Shown piece after piece: positions 35,401 to 42,876 of a DNA stretch of 64,000 nucleotides. The translations under genes and the position numbers were made by a program. Position 1 is the first letter of the stretch; each line of letters begins with the position of its first letter. The notes beneath the pieces are model-generated. The model searched no databases, was not told the DNA's origin, and saw only the letters and a list, made by a program, of their open reading frames with translations. Where the stretch lies: the NCBI GenBank assembly GCA_015227615.1, contig JAALGZ010000011.1, forward strand, positions 1,240,001 through 1,304,000, written 5' to 3'. The DNA comes from Labyrinthula sp. Ha. Its lineage: Eukaryota > Sar > Bigyra > Labyrinthulida > Labyrinthulaceae.

Positions 35401-37439
35401 TGAGCTCTGGAAGTTTTGTAGGATCAGCATTGAATTGGCACATTTCGTGCAAAGAATTATTTCCTGTTTTAATGGCAGTCAAGAAGTTTCCGTACTATTT
35501 AAAGTACAATGCTAAAGAGAAAGTGTTATTTACTGACCATAAGAATTTGGTTCAGATATTAAATCCAAGAGAAGCGAAGTTAAAGTCCCATACTTCTAGA
35601 TTAAATCGTTGGGCAATGGAGTTTATGGAATTAAACCTGGTAGCTTGTCATTTAGACGGCTACCAGAATATTCCAGCTGATTGTTTATCGAGGTGGTTGA
35701 ACCCTAAATACCATAAAACTGAAGCTGATTTAGAAGTTATTTGTAAAGCTATTTCTAGAGCTAACAGTCGCGATACAGAGTTAGATTTTTGGAGAGCGGT
35801 TGATATGCTTCATGTCTCACCTAGACATCCAGCAAGTTTGAACCTAGCGGATGTCGGCTGGGAGGTGATTGACGAAGTTTTATTATTTAACCTACAGAAA
35901 AGGGATTTAGGAGAAAGCCTTGAAGAATTGAAGAAAGAAAAGGAAAAAATATTTGTCACAAAGTCTATGATCCCTGTGCTTATTTTACATGCACATATGT
36001 GGTTTAACCATGGATCGAAAGCAAACGAAGTTAAACTGCTGAAGGATAGTTATTATTTTGAAGCAGAAATATGGGCTCTAGTTGTTGAAGCTCATAAGGT
36101 CTTCAGACGACAATGCATGCATTGTCAGAAGCCTAGTTTAGTTGTTCGCCGAACATTTAATATCACCGAATGGGGCAGCCGCTCTGGTGAGGTTTTATTA
36201 GCGGACTTTTTATACATCAACTCAACTGGTTGGATCTTAACACTGGTAGATAGTTTGACTAGGACAACGATATTGAGGTACTGTAAAAAAGCTACAGCCG
36301 ATAACTTGGTCTCCATCCTTTGGGATTGGAATAGTCATTTTCAACTAAGAGATGATTTTATTTTAGTGACCGATAAAGGATCACATTTTACCTCCAACGT
36401 TGTGGAGAAGTTTTTGAGAGAAAGTGGATGTAGCCACAAGTTTACTGCTACATACGTTTCATATACTGCTGGAGCTGTAGAAGTTCAAAATCGGCAGATT
36501 TTAAGACATTTGAGAAGCATAGTAAGCGAGTTCGGTTTAGGCAATAATGGATGGCCGGATGTACTTCCAATGGTCCAGGCCTTCATTAACCAAACTCCGC
36601 TTACTTGTAGAGGTTTACGAATGTCTCCATTGGAGTTAATGATTGGAGTAGAAGGAAAGAATAATAAGTTAGGTAGCGTTTACAAAAACATGGAGAAGAA
36701 GGATTTTCAGAGATTAAAGGAAGCAGCTATTAAGTTGAGAGAAGATCTTCATAAACTTCAGGAAAAGGCTAGTAGTTGTGGTTTAGAATATCGCATGAAA
36801 GCTAACCTCAGAAGAAATGCTAAGTTGACACCCATATTCTTTCGGCCTGGTGAGTTTGTTTGGATGTCGGAGAAGGAAGTAAATTCTGGAAATAAAGACA
36901 AAGTGAAGCCAAGATGGTGTGGTCCCTACCAGATTAGAGAGATGATTAGCGAGCACCTTTACAAGCTGGAAGATTTAAATGGTAATGTCAAGGTTAGACA
37001 TTCCACTTTGTTAATACCGTTTGCGCCAGTTGGGTTTTTACCTAACCCGGCAACTAAGTTAGTTTACCGAATGAACCGTGGTGATTTGGAGGTTGAGAGG
37101 TTTGTAAGATTAATCAAGGATGTTGAAGGAAACCTAAGTTTTGAGGTCAAGTGGCGTGGATTTCCTACAAGTGACAACACGTTTGAACCAGTGACCATTA
37201 TGTTCGAGGATCTTCCTTCACTTGTTAACCAGTTTATTCGTGACAATCCAGGTGTGTTATCGAAAGAGTTGTATCAATATTTGAAAGTAATGTATCCAGA
37301 TGCTTTCGAAGAAGAAGTAAGTGGTAGTTTGAACTCTCTCTATGCTATGAGTGAGAAAGAGGAATCGTCTTATGTTAAGAAATTGATTTATGGGAAGGTT
37401 ATTATAAATGAGTTGGGGCAGTGGAACTATCTTAACTGA
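32424..37439 (+). CDS. LTR retrotransposon gag-pol polyprotein with C-terminal chromodomain
   Basis: One frame of about 1,671 codons from the first ATG after the leader. An N-terminal gag-like region of charged, helical sequence covers about 1-380. The aspartic protease follows (LLDSGA, near residue 400). Reverse transcriptase comes next, with the VVDFRPLN block and the catalytic WIDD near residue 799. RNase H (LFTDAS, TDHKNL) and an integrase with a zinc-binding head and DDE core follow. The chromodomain lies near residues 1557-1610 (FEVKWRGFP...NTFEP). In chromoviruses that module steers integration toward marked chromatin. Gag and pol are in one frame, as in some Ty3-type elements. It is treated as part of the mobile element, not as a host gene. 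Confidence 0.92.
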   Translation: MSERAPNMAQVMKMFEEILLKQQEESQRRMEAMLNNFAGMQPEISTLESFTLRSMEKFIYQYERINEDQRKYVMLRQKLGKLVYKQMECLGCLGSNDEIINAIKKKIVRVKVEDAGSAEGLIRKQVVFKKEMDEEEAVEVLFQEVEEVLSLLPPESRRKPRKIAKAIFDLLPKHIWVRYDDLNLKPELEEADRQELKKYILSCIPPRHVRKEFKVFCADKIKSTKQHPVASRKQKYEIKSAQMPKDQGQLPKGNELLCEHDWIYGHTQRFCYEKKAGKPALPYPGLDEMQRRLARYKERKKEKSYEMTKSASIKKEEDKVEDMAKEYFGSKMFRAVGGCPSKFFGGKKDTEIGSVKLNEVKSVINSSKVLHDDGFYKIKAVKDNAFVDSYLSGKKLKCLLDSGAFRSALNSKHKKLCDGIKQLERPVRVQAAGGVIYPVHEVGFIGKMWVESDKPELEPLVFEEVEVLILEVPEWDDLIIGNDVLCRYGLDPLSAMESKMKVKGKTKTSFAKWFVSNVGVEDEAARDIEIKEIYPSNEKNIPPQVFGWDWPNEEEFLDIENIDLGAGAEVTDIEKDNERMRNIIREKLENIPVVNFDDSLAWKRKFTGLFLQHAQTFGDSNSYTKLSKITPIRCDIIEGAQVGVQKQLPLGQEQEDFLHARINHMVKAGIIQVNKNPTTAMSVLVVPKKGPKRFRLVVDFRPLNRVTKKVSNTLPKIELQLDRVKGNAHFCGFDLLSGFDYLACKEQAGEFFTFTTPWGVSYSFLGAPQGWCNTPSLFSMRQIEEVLMPSGLWPRKAMQWIDDSIIMGGTMEELYDNTSRFLTQIQKKELRLNVEKCELVADKLTFCGREVNKDGWSFDNSYAKGLLERVKPIYLHELAQLIYTANFISATIPGFSKIRKLLLGSHKITGKMKNLERRRVPIEWTEEMERTYEEMMQALKDSMSYSLGFYDPKEDVYLFTDASERFYSLYISQTSEKVDRLNPFLSNFRVIAMSSGSFVGSALNWHISCKELFPVLMAVKKFPYYLKYNAKEKVLFTDHKNLVQILNPREAKLKSHTSRLNRWAMEFMELNLVACHLDGYQNIPADCLSRWLNPKYHKTEADLEVICKAISRANSRDTELDFWRAVDMLHVSPRHPASLNLADVGWEVIDEVLLFNLQKRDLGESLEELKKEKEKIFVTKSMIPVLILHAHMWFNHGSKANEVKLLKDSYYFEAEIWALVVEAHKVFRRQCMHCQKPSLVVRRTFNITEWGSRSGEVLLADFLYINSTGWILTLVDSLTRTTILRYCKKATADNLVSILWDWNSHFQLRDDFILVTDKGSHFTSNVVEKFLRESGCSHKFTATYVSYTAGAVEVQNRQILRHLRSIVSEFGLGNNGWPDVLPMVQAFINQTPLTCRGLRMSPLELMIGVEGKNNKLGSVYKNMEKKDFQRLKEAAIKLREDLHKLQEKASSCGLEYRMKANLRRNAKLTPIFFRPGEFVWMSEKEVNSGNKDKVKPRWCGPYQIREMISEHLYKLEDLNGNVKVRHSTLLIPFAPVGFLPNPATKLVYRMNRGDLEVERFVRLIKDVEGNLSFEVKWRGFPTSDNTFEPVTIMFEDLPSLVNQFIRDNPGVLSKELYQYLKVMYPDAFEEEVSGSLNSLYAMSEKEESSYVKKLIYGKVIINELGQWNYLN

Positions 37440-37460
37440 TCCACCTATGAAGTTGAAGCG

Positions 37461-38678
37461 TTGAGATTTGGTGTTTTGAATCATGGTTTTGGAGATTTTA
37501 TTGCTCTGAAAAAATATGTACCTGGAAAGAATAAGCAACAAGTTTACACGAAGTTGCAGAAACTTGTTGGAAGGCAAAGCCTGAAAGTTTACCATGGGCT
37601 TTATTTAGATGTTGATGTTTTACGAGTTGATAACTTGCGGATGACAGGAGAAGAATATTGTGTAAGAAGAATACCTAGAGATTCAAAGCAAGTTAGGATG
37701 TTTGAGGTTTTGATTAAATGGAAATATGCAGCTCAACATATTAAAAACTTCAAGAAAGCTAAGGAAAAGAAATTGAAAGTGTTTAATTTAACAAATACGG
37801 AGGGAGTTAAGATGATGTTAGAATATGTTAAACAAGAAGATAGTAGTTTGGATGATTGTTTTCCGAAGTTTGTAGGAGGAAAAGAGAGTTTTCTATTATT
37901 TCTGAAACAACTTTGGAGTGATCTAAGAAAGAGAGAAAAAGATATTGAAGGAAAGTTAGAAGAAGTAAAAGAAAGTTTGTGTGAGAATTATATTTTTCCA
38001 ATGAGAAATGCAGAATATGAAGTAAGAAAGTGCGATACACCAAACTTAGTTAAAGTGGATTTTAAGGAATTGAACTGTGTGGCCTATATTTGGAACACAG
38101 AAGGTGTTGGGAGGTTTTACAAAGGTGATGTTAGATGTTTTTTAACTGAAACGCAGAAGAAGTTTGATGTTTTGATTGTAGATCCACCATGGAGAGTGTT
38201 CTCCGGGGATCCTGTTAGAGGACCAGCTGTGTCTTACTCTACTTTATCTGATGATGAGATCTTGAAGTTGAATTTGAAAGCAGTGATGCATAACACCCTC
38301 TGTTGCGTTTGGGTTATTAAAGGAAAGGAAAATATTGTTCAAGAATTATTTCATCGAAACGGAATTCGCATGATGGGACGTTTTATTTGGATAAAAACAA
38401 ATGGACACAATAAAATATTATCCACACTTGGTAACCTTACAATGCGTTGCACGGAGGAGTGCATTTTAGGGGTCAAAGGTGAGCTACCGAAGGTTTTAGT
38501 TACAAGATCATTGGGCAAAGAAATATTATACGGTAAAAGAACTGGTAACGCTCAAAAACCAGTGGAATTATATGAGTTGTTAGAGAACAGTTGTCAGAAG
38601 GAAACTCGTTTTTTGGAACTATTTGGACGGAAAAATAATTTGAGGAAGAATTGGTTCACTGTTGGAAATGAGTTATAG
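37461..38678 (+). CDS. MT-A70-family (METTL3/IME4-like) methyltransferase frame inside the LTR element
   Basis: The second frame of the element, about 405 codons, placed between the chromodomain end and the purine tract. Residues 1-220 are basic and unidentified. The C-terminal ~170 residues are an MT-A70 domain. The catalytic DPPW lies near residue 241 (preceded by FDVLIVD). Then come YSTLSDDEI, a CVWVIKG strand, IWIKTNG, CILGVKGELP, and the late KPVELYELLE...FLELFGRKN with NWFTVGNEL. These blocks match the order in the S-adenosylmethionine-dependent N6-adenine methyltransferase family, which modifies RNA or DNA. There is no obvious initiator at the head of the frame. How it is expressed (read-through or internal initiation, both known in LTR elements) is open, and the start given is only the start of confident coding. 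Confidence 0.85.
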   Translation: MRFGVLNHGFGDFIALKKYVPGKNKQQVYTKLQKLVGRQSLKVYHGLYLDVDVLRVDNLRMTGEEYCVRRIPRDSKQVRMFEVLIKWKYAAQHIKNFKKAKEKKLKVFNLTNTEGVKMMLEYVKQEDSSLDDCFPKFVGGKESFLLFLKQLWSDLRKREKDIEGKLEEVKESLCENYIFPMRNAEYEVRKCDTPNLVKVDFKELNCVAYIWNTEGVGRFYKGDVRCFLTETQKKFDVLIVDPPWRVFSGDPVRGPAVSYSTLSDDEILKLNLKAVMHNTLCCVWVIKGKENIVQELFHRNGIRMMGRFIWIKTNGHNKILSTLGNLTMRCTEECILGVKGELPKVLVTRSLGKEILYGKRTGNAQKPVELYELLENSCQKETRFLELFGRKNNLRKNWFTVGNEL

Positions 38679-38701
38679 TCACCTGATGCTGAAAGGGGCA
38701 G

Positions 38702-39465
38702 TGTTGTGGTTTTATGTGAAATATCTTATGGTTTAATGTAGTTGCGATATATGTTTTGTTTCAGCTGTGTCTCAGGTGGTTGATTCCAAAAATGCTTGTC
38801 TTTGATGTTCTTGATGTTACTAAGAAATAAAGATGTGAAAGAAACTTTGGTAAATGTTGATATACAAGTGAAATTTTGGTATAATATGAATTTATGAGAT
38901 GATACGAAGATATTGTGAAGTTTTTGGTTTATTCTGAAGTGTTTTCGAAGAGTTACAGTTGATTTGGTCAAATCGAGAACCTAATTTACAGTCTTTTCTC
39001 TTTCGTATTATGTGATAAAATTCGCCCGTGATGAGATGAAAGGGTGGTTTGTTCATTGACGTTTTTCTCCTATGAATTTACATTTGGTGACATTTGTTGA
39101 TATAAATTAAAAACGAGATATCGTTAGTTACGATTGAGGGGTGACATGGTCATTTCGGAGTTTTGGTATAGGTATTCTGCATAATACGGTGTTGGAATTG
39201 AGTTGAAATATACAATATTCAGGAAAGTTGAAAGTAGTATTTGACATATATTTTTCCGTTTTTTACTAACTGTTAAGTGATATAAAAAGAAGAAAAAAAG
39301 AGTTTTTTAGTGAATTATAAAAGGAAGTTTATTGAGTTTATATCTAACGCGAAACCCTATTTTATTGGATCTGAGGTCTTTACAAGGTCCAAGTTGTGTT
39401 TGTGATTGGTTTTTTCTTCCGCGGACGTCTTAAGAGTAAATTACAGGAAGACGATAAACGCAATA
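38702..39465 (+). repeat. 3' LTR
   Basis: 764 bp, preceded by the purine-rich tract GAAAGGGGCAG and followed by the GATC target duplication (39466-39469). It differs from the 5' LTR at about two bases by eye. It ends 166 bp before the ATG of the PAT1-like gene, so LTR promoter or polyadenylation activity could reach that gene. Confidence 0.92.
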
Positions 39466-39631
39466 GATCAAAACATCCTTATAGGAGCATATTGCTTTTA
39501 TTGCAATATATAAAAGCTTCCTTCTTGTTTTCTTTAAGAACTTATTGCTTAGACCAAGGAGTTTGCCGATGTATTGGTAGTGCCGGACTAGAGTAATGTA
39601 CCACTGTGTTCCTTCTTCTAAAAGATAAAAC

Positions 39632-40621
39632 ATGGAAGAAGAATCATTGAAAGGCATCTCTGCTCCAGATCTAGGTTCGATTCTCTCCAGTGCCTTGTCA
39701 TTAGACCCTTTAAAACGACCAAGCTCTTTACCTAACCCACCTGAGGAACCAAGTCTAGGTCCCTATTCTCTACATCGCTTCCTTCCAACAGTCCCAAGAG
39801 AAAAACGAACATACCTAAAGCCATCTAAGTACATGACAGGACAAGATATGCTACGACTTATTCAATCTCATCTTCAGTGTGAAATGAATCAAGATACAAC
39901 TTATATTCGTCTTCAAAATCTCAGGTATGCTGAGAATGCTGAGCAGTTCAGGAAAGAAACAAAAACTCTTTCTCAACCAAGAAAATCAAACATTAGAACT
40001 CCAAAGCAACTAATCTCGGCAAATGGTTTATCAAGCGACTCTGAAGAGGATAATATCCCAAAAGCATCAGCAAATAAGTCTCATGACGAGATTTGGAAGC
40101 TTAAGAAAGATATCCGGGATATACATTATATGATGATGGATGGAGATGGGCAGGCTATAACTGAGCTTTTTTCTTCGAAGAGTAAGTTAAGAAGAAGAGT
40201 TGAAGGGCTGGGATGGTTGAGAAGTGGGAGAATTTTATTCAGTAAGATATTTGAGTTCTTTGAAGAAAGCGATGACGATTATGGAATTTTCACCTGGCAA
40301 CTGGTAGAAGTGATTTGCGAGCAGGTTATTTACTTAGTAATTGCTCATCGAGATGAGGTTTTTTTAGCAAATAAAGTAGCCGATGTTTTAAGTAAATCTG
40401 AACTTAGAGGTCTAAGATTAAAAGACGTGAGAAGATTGCTGAGTAAGATTAAAAAGAACGCAGGACTAGATGACGGAAAAAGAAAAGCTTTCTTCTGGAA
40501 ATCTAATGGAGCAAAAGTGCTACAAGCAGTTTTGGATTTAGGTGAGAAGCTGGCCTCAACTGCAGATGAAGATGAAGTAGGGAAGTTTAAAGAGATTGTT
40601 TCTCTCATTACTCTCAAATAG
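39632..40621 (+). CDS. PAT1-like mRNA decapping/deadenylation-linked factor
   Basis: A 329-aa intronless protein. The segment KPSKYMTGQDMLRLIQSHLQ (about 67-86) matches the MT-x-x-E-I...IQ block of PAT1 proteins. The C-terminal half (about 150-325) follows the helical PAT1 C-domain pattern. It shows LRRRVEGLGWLRSGRILFSKIFEFF (the 'KGR-LL' helix), QLVEVICEQVIYLV, LRGLRLKDVRRLLSKI and GAKVLQAVLDLGEKL. PAT1 bridges deadenylated mRNA, the Lsm1-7 ring and the decapping enzyme in P-bodies. This protein is much shorter than animal or plant PAT1 because the Pro/Gln-rich middle is missing. The assignment rests on pattern, not on an alignment. Its native upstream region is now cut by the retrotransposon, whose 3' LTR ends 166 bp before the start. 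Confidence 0.6.
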   Translation: MEEESLKGISAPDLGSILSSALSLDPLKRPSSLPNPPEEPSLGPYSLHRFLPTVPREKRTYLKPSKYMTGQDMLRLIQSHLQCEMNQDTTYIRLQNLRYAENAEQFRKETKTLSQPRKSNIRTPKQLISANGLSSDSEEDNIPKASANKSHDEIWKLKKDIRDIHYMMMDGDGQAITELFSSKSKLRRRVEGLGWLRSGRILFSKIFEFFEESDDDYGIFTWQLVEVICEQVIYLVIAHRDEVFLANKVADVLSKSELRGLRLKDVRRLLSKIKKNAGLDDGKRKAFFWKSNGAKVLQAVLDLGEKLASTADEDEVGKFKEIVSLITLK

Positions 40622-40970
40622 AACCTGAGTTTTGCATCGTTTGCAGGCTTGAGCAAAAGTTGCTTCTTCTCACGATTCAAAGACATACATCCTACATCTA
40701 CGGGTACCCGAAGTTATTAGTAACCCTGTTTTTCTTGGTTACAATCTACTCCCAAGAGCATTAATATCTGCACAGGTTAATTTTCTTCTAGCTGCCCAAC
40801 TGCTCTGTTTTGTTTTTCATTAACCCTTTTGCTCGTTTGCTTTGCTATTCTAGACTTCTGGTTGCAAAAAAAAATGTTCTACAACCCTGAGAAATTTACC
40901 CCAGCGCATTGAGTTTCCAACAGAAGGTTATTTAAAGCTTTGAAGTCTTTTGTGTCGACGTTGTATTTTC
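40622..40970. other. Short intergenic region before the SANT inverted repeat
   Basis: About 350 bp with no gene or repeat visible. It contains the PAT1-like gene's 3' end signals. Confidence 0.5.
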
Positions 40971-41072
40971 AGTGAGGCCAGCTTCAGACTTTTGTTCTGA
41001 AAAGACTTTTTGAACAAGGTATTAGTGAAGAAAAAGTCATATGTTGGCTTCTTTGGTCGTAAAAAAGACTAA

Positions 41073-41117
41073 AGTGGTATATATATATGTATTCCATATC
41101 TGTGAAAGCATTCACAG
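41073..41117 (+). promoter_or_regulatory. TATA-like tract and perfect hairpin upstream of the left SANT-like gene
   Basis: An alternating TA tract (about 41079-41088) is followed by CTGTGAA-AGCA-TTCACAG (41100-41117), a perfect 7-bp stem with a 4-base loop. Both are kept in the other arm. The position, 165-205 bp before the ATG, fits a core promoter plus a possible protein-binding palindrome. The function is inferred. A 70-codon frame (41087-41299) overlaps the gene's ATG by 17 bases and could act as an upstream frame. Confidence 0.35.
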
Positions 41118-41282
41118 CAATGTGTACAATAATTTTGGCTCTAATTGATTGTGTAGCCTATTCTGTACTATTTAGACACCCCCTAAAAAAGACATGTCCT
41201 TTTTGGATATGTTTCAAAAAGACTTTTTACAATTGGGAAACTGAAAACAAAATAAAATATAAACATAATCAAAGAAAAGAAA

Positions 41283-41735
41283 ATGGCAGCAGTATTTAAA
41301 AGACAAAGAGTTCAAGATAAAGTTAATCAGCAGTTAAAAAGACAAAGACGAGAAATAGCTGTACTTAGAAGAGAAGCACAAACTTCAGTTGACTTTACCA
41401 CTGGAAAAGTGAATCTAGAACTTGCTTTAAGAGAGTTTGAAAGAAATTCTCCTGCAGCACCTGGACAATGGTCAAATATTGAAAGAGTTGTTCTTGTTGG
41501 AAATATATATGATCAATTATTCAATAATCCTGTTTTATGTAAAGAAAGTTGGAATATAATTGTACGAAGGTTTCTTAAGCACTGTGATCAGCTAAAGATA
41601 AAAACTTCAAGGACAAGAACTTCTTCAGCAATACAAAGATATTTCAAAGAACTTAAAAAAGAAAATGTAGCAAAAAATCAAACTCTATTTAGAGCACTTC
41701 ATGTCCAGTGGAAACTTCTCAAAGCACTAAACTAA
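41283..41735 (+). CDS. Small SANT/Myb-like DNA-binding domain protein, copy A
   Basis: A 150-aa intronless protein. A basic, coiled N-terminus (KRQRVQDKVNQQLKRQRRE) is followed, from about residue 58, by a trihelical SANT/Myb-like domain: W-SNIERVVLVGNIYDQLF, ESWNIIVRRFLKHC, RTSSAIQRYFKELKKE. The helix pattern and the Trp at the head of helix 1 suggest DNA or chromatin binding. The same domain occurs in the 49419-49940 protein, so this is a local family. Copy B in the opposite arm differs at two residues (L/I and A/V). The length and domain also resemble the accessory Myb-like protein of PIF/Harbinger transposons, but no transposase is seen beside it. Confidence 0.7.
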   Translation: MAAVFKRQRVQDKVNQQLKRQRREIAVLRREAQTSVDFTTGKVNLELALREFERNSPAAPGQWSNIERVVLVGNIYDQLFNNPVLCKESWNIIVRRFLKHCDQLKIKTSRTRTSSAIQRYFKELKKENVAKNQTLFRALHVQWKLLKALN

Positions 41736-41745
41736 CTACGTAATA

Positions 41746-42102
41746 TTAAAGTTAAAATCTATGTCTCGGGAACTGTTTTTTTCTTTTTTCATTACTTTAA
41801 CCTAGTAAAAATTAATGGCAAGCTTAATTTCTAAGTTTCTGAAGAAAAATGTTTTCTTCCTGAATAACTTTATGCATTTTTTTTGTAAAGGGTCGTCATT
41901 ATAGACGTGGTTTTGCCAGATAATGTACTAGAATGAGGATCTTAGCTAGAGAAGACATAGGATGAGAATATTTTCAACTGCCTTTCAGCAGAATTATTTC
42001 AATGATTTAGAAAATTAACAATAGTTGTTATATCGCTACCAATATTTTGAAAATAAGTGGAAAAAATATAAAAGAAATTATGATATAGTTATTTTCTTAC
42101 AG
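41746..42102. other. Spacer between the arms of the SANT inverted repeat
   Basis: About 357 bp of AT-rich sequence unique to this spot. It holds both genes' 3' ends, facing each other. No gene is visible. Confidence 0.6.
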
Positions 42103-42876
42103 AATACGAAGTTAGTTTAGTGCTTTGAGAAGTTTCCACTGGACATGAAGTGCTCTAAATAGAGTTTGATTTTTTGCTACATTTTCTTTTTTAAGTTCTT
42201 TGAAATATCTTTGTATTGCTGAAGAAGTTCTTGTCCTTGAAGTTTTTATCTTTAGCTGATCACAGTGCTTAAGAAACCTTCGTACAATTATATTCCAACT
42301 TTCTTTACATAAAACAGGATTATTGAATAATTGATCATATATATTTCCAACAAGAACAACTCTTTCAATATTTGACCACTGTCCGGGTACTGCAGGAGAA
42401 TTTCTTTCAAACTCTCTTAAAGCAATTTCTAGATTCACTTTTCCAGTGGTAAAGTCAACTGAAGTTTGTGCTTCTCTTCTAAGTACAGCTATTTCTCGTC
42501 TTTGTCTTTTTAACTGCTGATTAACTTTATCTTGAACTCTTTGTCTTTTAAATACTGCTGCCATTTTCTTTTCTTTGATTATGTTTATATTTTATTTTGT
42601 TTTCAGTTTCCCAATTGTAAAAAGTCTTTTTGAAACATATCCAAAAAGGACATGTCTTTTTTAGGGGGTGTCTAAATAGTACAGAATAGGCTATACAATC
42701 AATTAGAGCCAAAATCATTGTACACATTGCTGTGAATGCTTTCACAGATATGGAATACATATATATATACCACTTTAGTCTTGTTTACGACCAAAGAAGC
42801 CAACATATGACTTTTTCTTCACTAATATCTTGTTCAAAAAGTCTTTTCAAAACAAAAGTCTGAAACTGGCCTCACT
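42103..42876 (-). repeat. Right arm of the SANT inverted repeat
   Basis: The reverse-complement partner of 40971-41745, ending at the complement of AGTGAGGCCAG. It keeps the TATA-like tract and the CTGTGAA...TTCACAG hairpin. Differences from the left arm are scattered single bases, so the duplication is recent or the arms are homogenised by gene conversion. Confidence 0.85.
42112..42564 (-). CDS. Small SANT/Myb-like DNA-binding domain protein, copy B
   Basis: A 150-aa intronless protein, identical to copy A except for two conservative changes (NLEIAL for NLELAL; SPAVPG for SPAAPG). The frame is fully open, so both copies appear usable. The two genes converge tail to tail across a 377-bp gap. 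Read-through in both directions would give complementary transcripts that could form double-stranded RNA. The role is presumed DNA binding, as for copy A. Confidence 0.7.
   Translation of the reverse strand: MAAVFKRQRVQDKVNQQLKRQRREIAVLRREAQTSVDFTTGKVNLEIALREFERNSPAVPGQWSNIERVVLVGNIYDQLFNNPVLCKESWNIIVRRFLKHCDQLKIKTSRTRTSSAIQRYFKELKKENVAKNQTLFRALHVQWKLLKALN

Larger units (their letters stand above)
31518..39465 (+). mobile_element. Ty3/gypsy chromodomain LTR retrotransposon with an added MT-A70 methyltransferase frame; looks whole and young
   Basis: A 7,948-bp element bounded by two 764-bp direct LTRs and GATC target duplications. Its parts in order are the 5' LTR, a short leader, a long gag-pol frame (protease, reverse transcriptase, RNase H, integrase, chromodomain), a second frame with an MT-A70-family methyltransferase domain, a purine tract (AAAGGGGCAG at about 38692-38701) and the 3' LTR. 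The RT-RNase H-integrase order and the C-terminal chromodomain place it in Ty3/gypsy, chromovirus-like. The LTRs differ at about two positions by eye (about 0.3%), so the insertion is recent. I see no clear breaks. It sits in the short space between the SHMT and PAT1-like genes, in the same orientation as both. Confidence 0.93.
40971..41745 (+). repeat. Left arm of a ~775-bp inverted repeat carrying a SANT-like gene
   Basis: This arm begins AGTGAGGCCAG and ends just after the gene's stop. It is repeated in reverse orientation at about 42103-42876 with only scattered base changes (about 98% identical by eye). It contains the whole gene plus about 310 bp of 5' flank, including a TATATATATA tract and a short hairpin. 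I see no clear target-site duplication outside the arms. It may be an inverted gene duplication or the terminal repeats of an unfamiliar DNA element. Confidence 0.85.
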
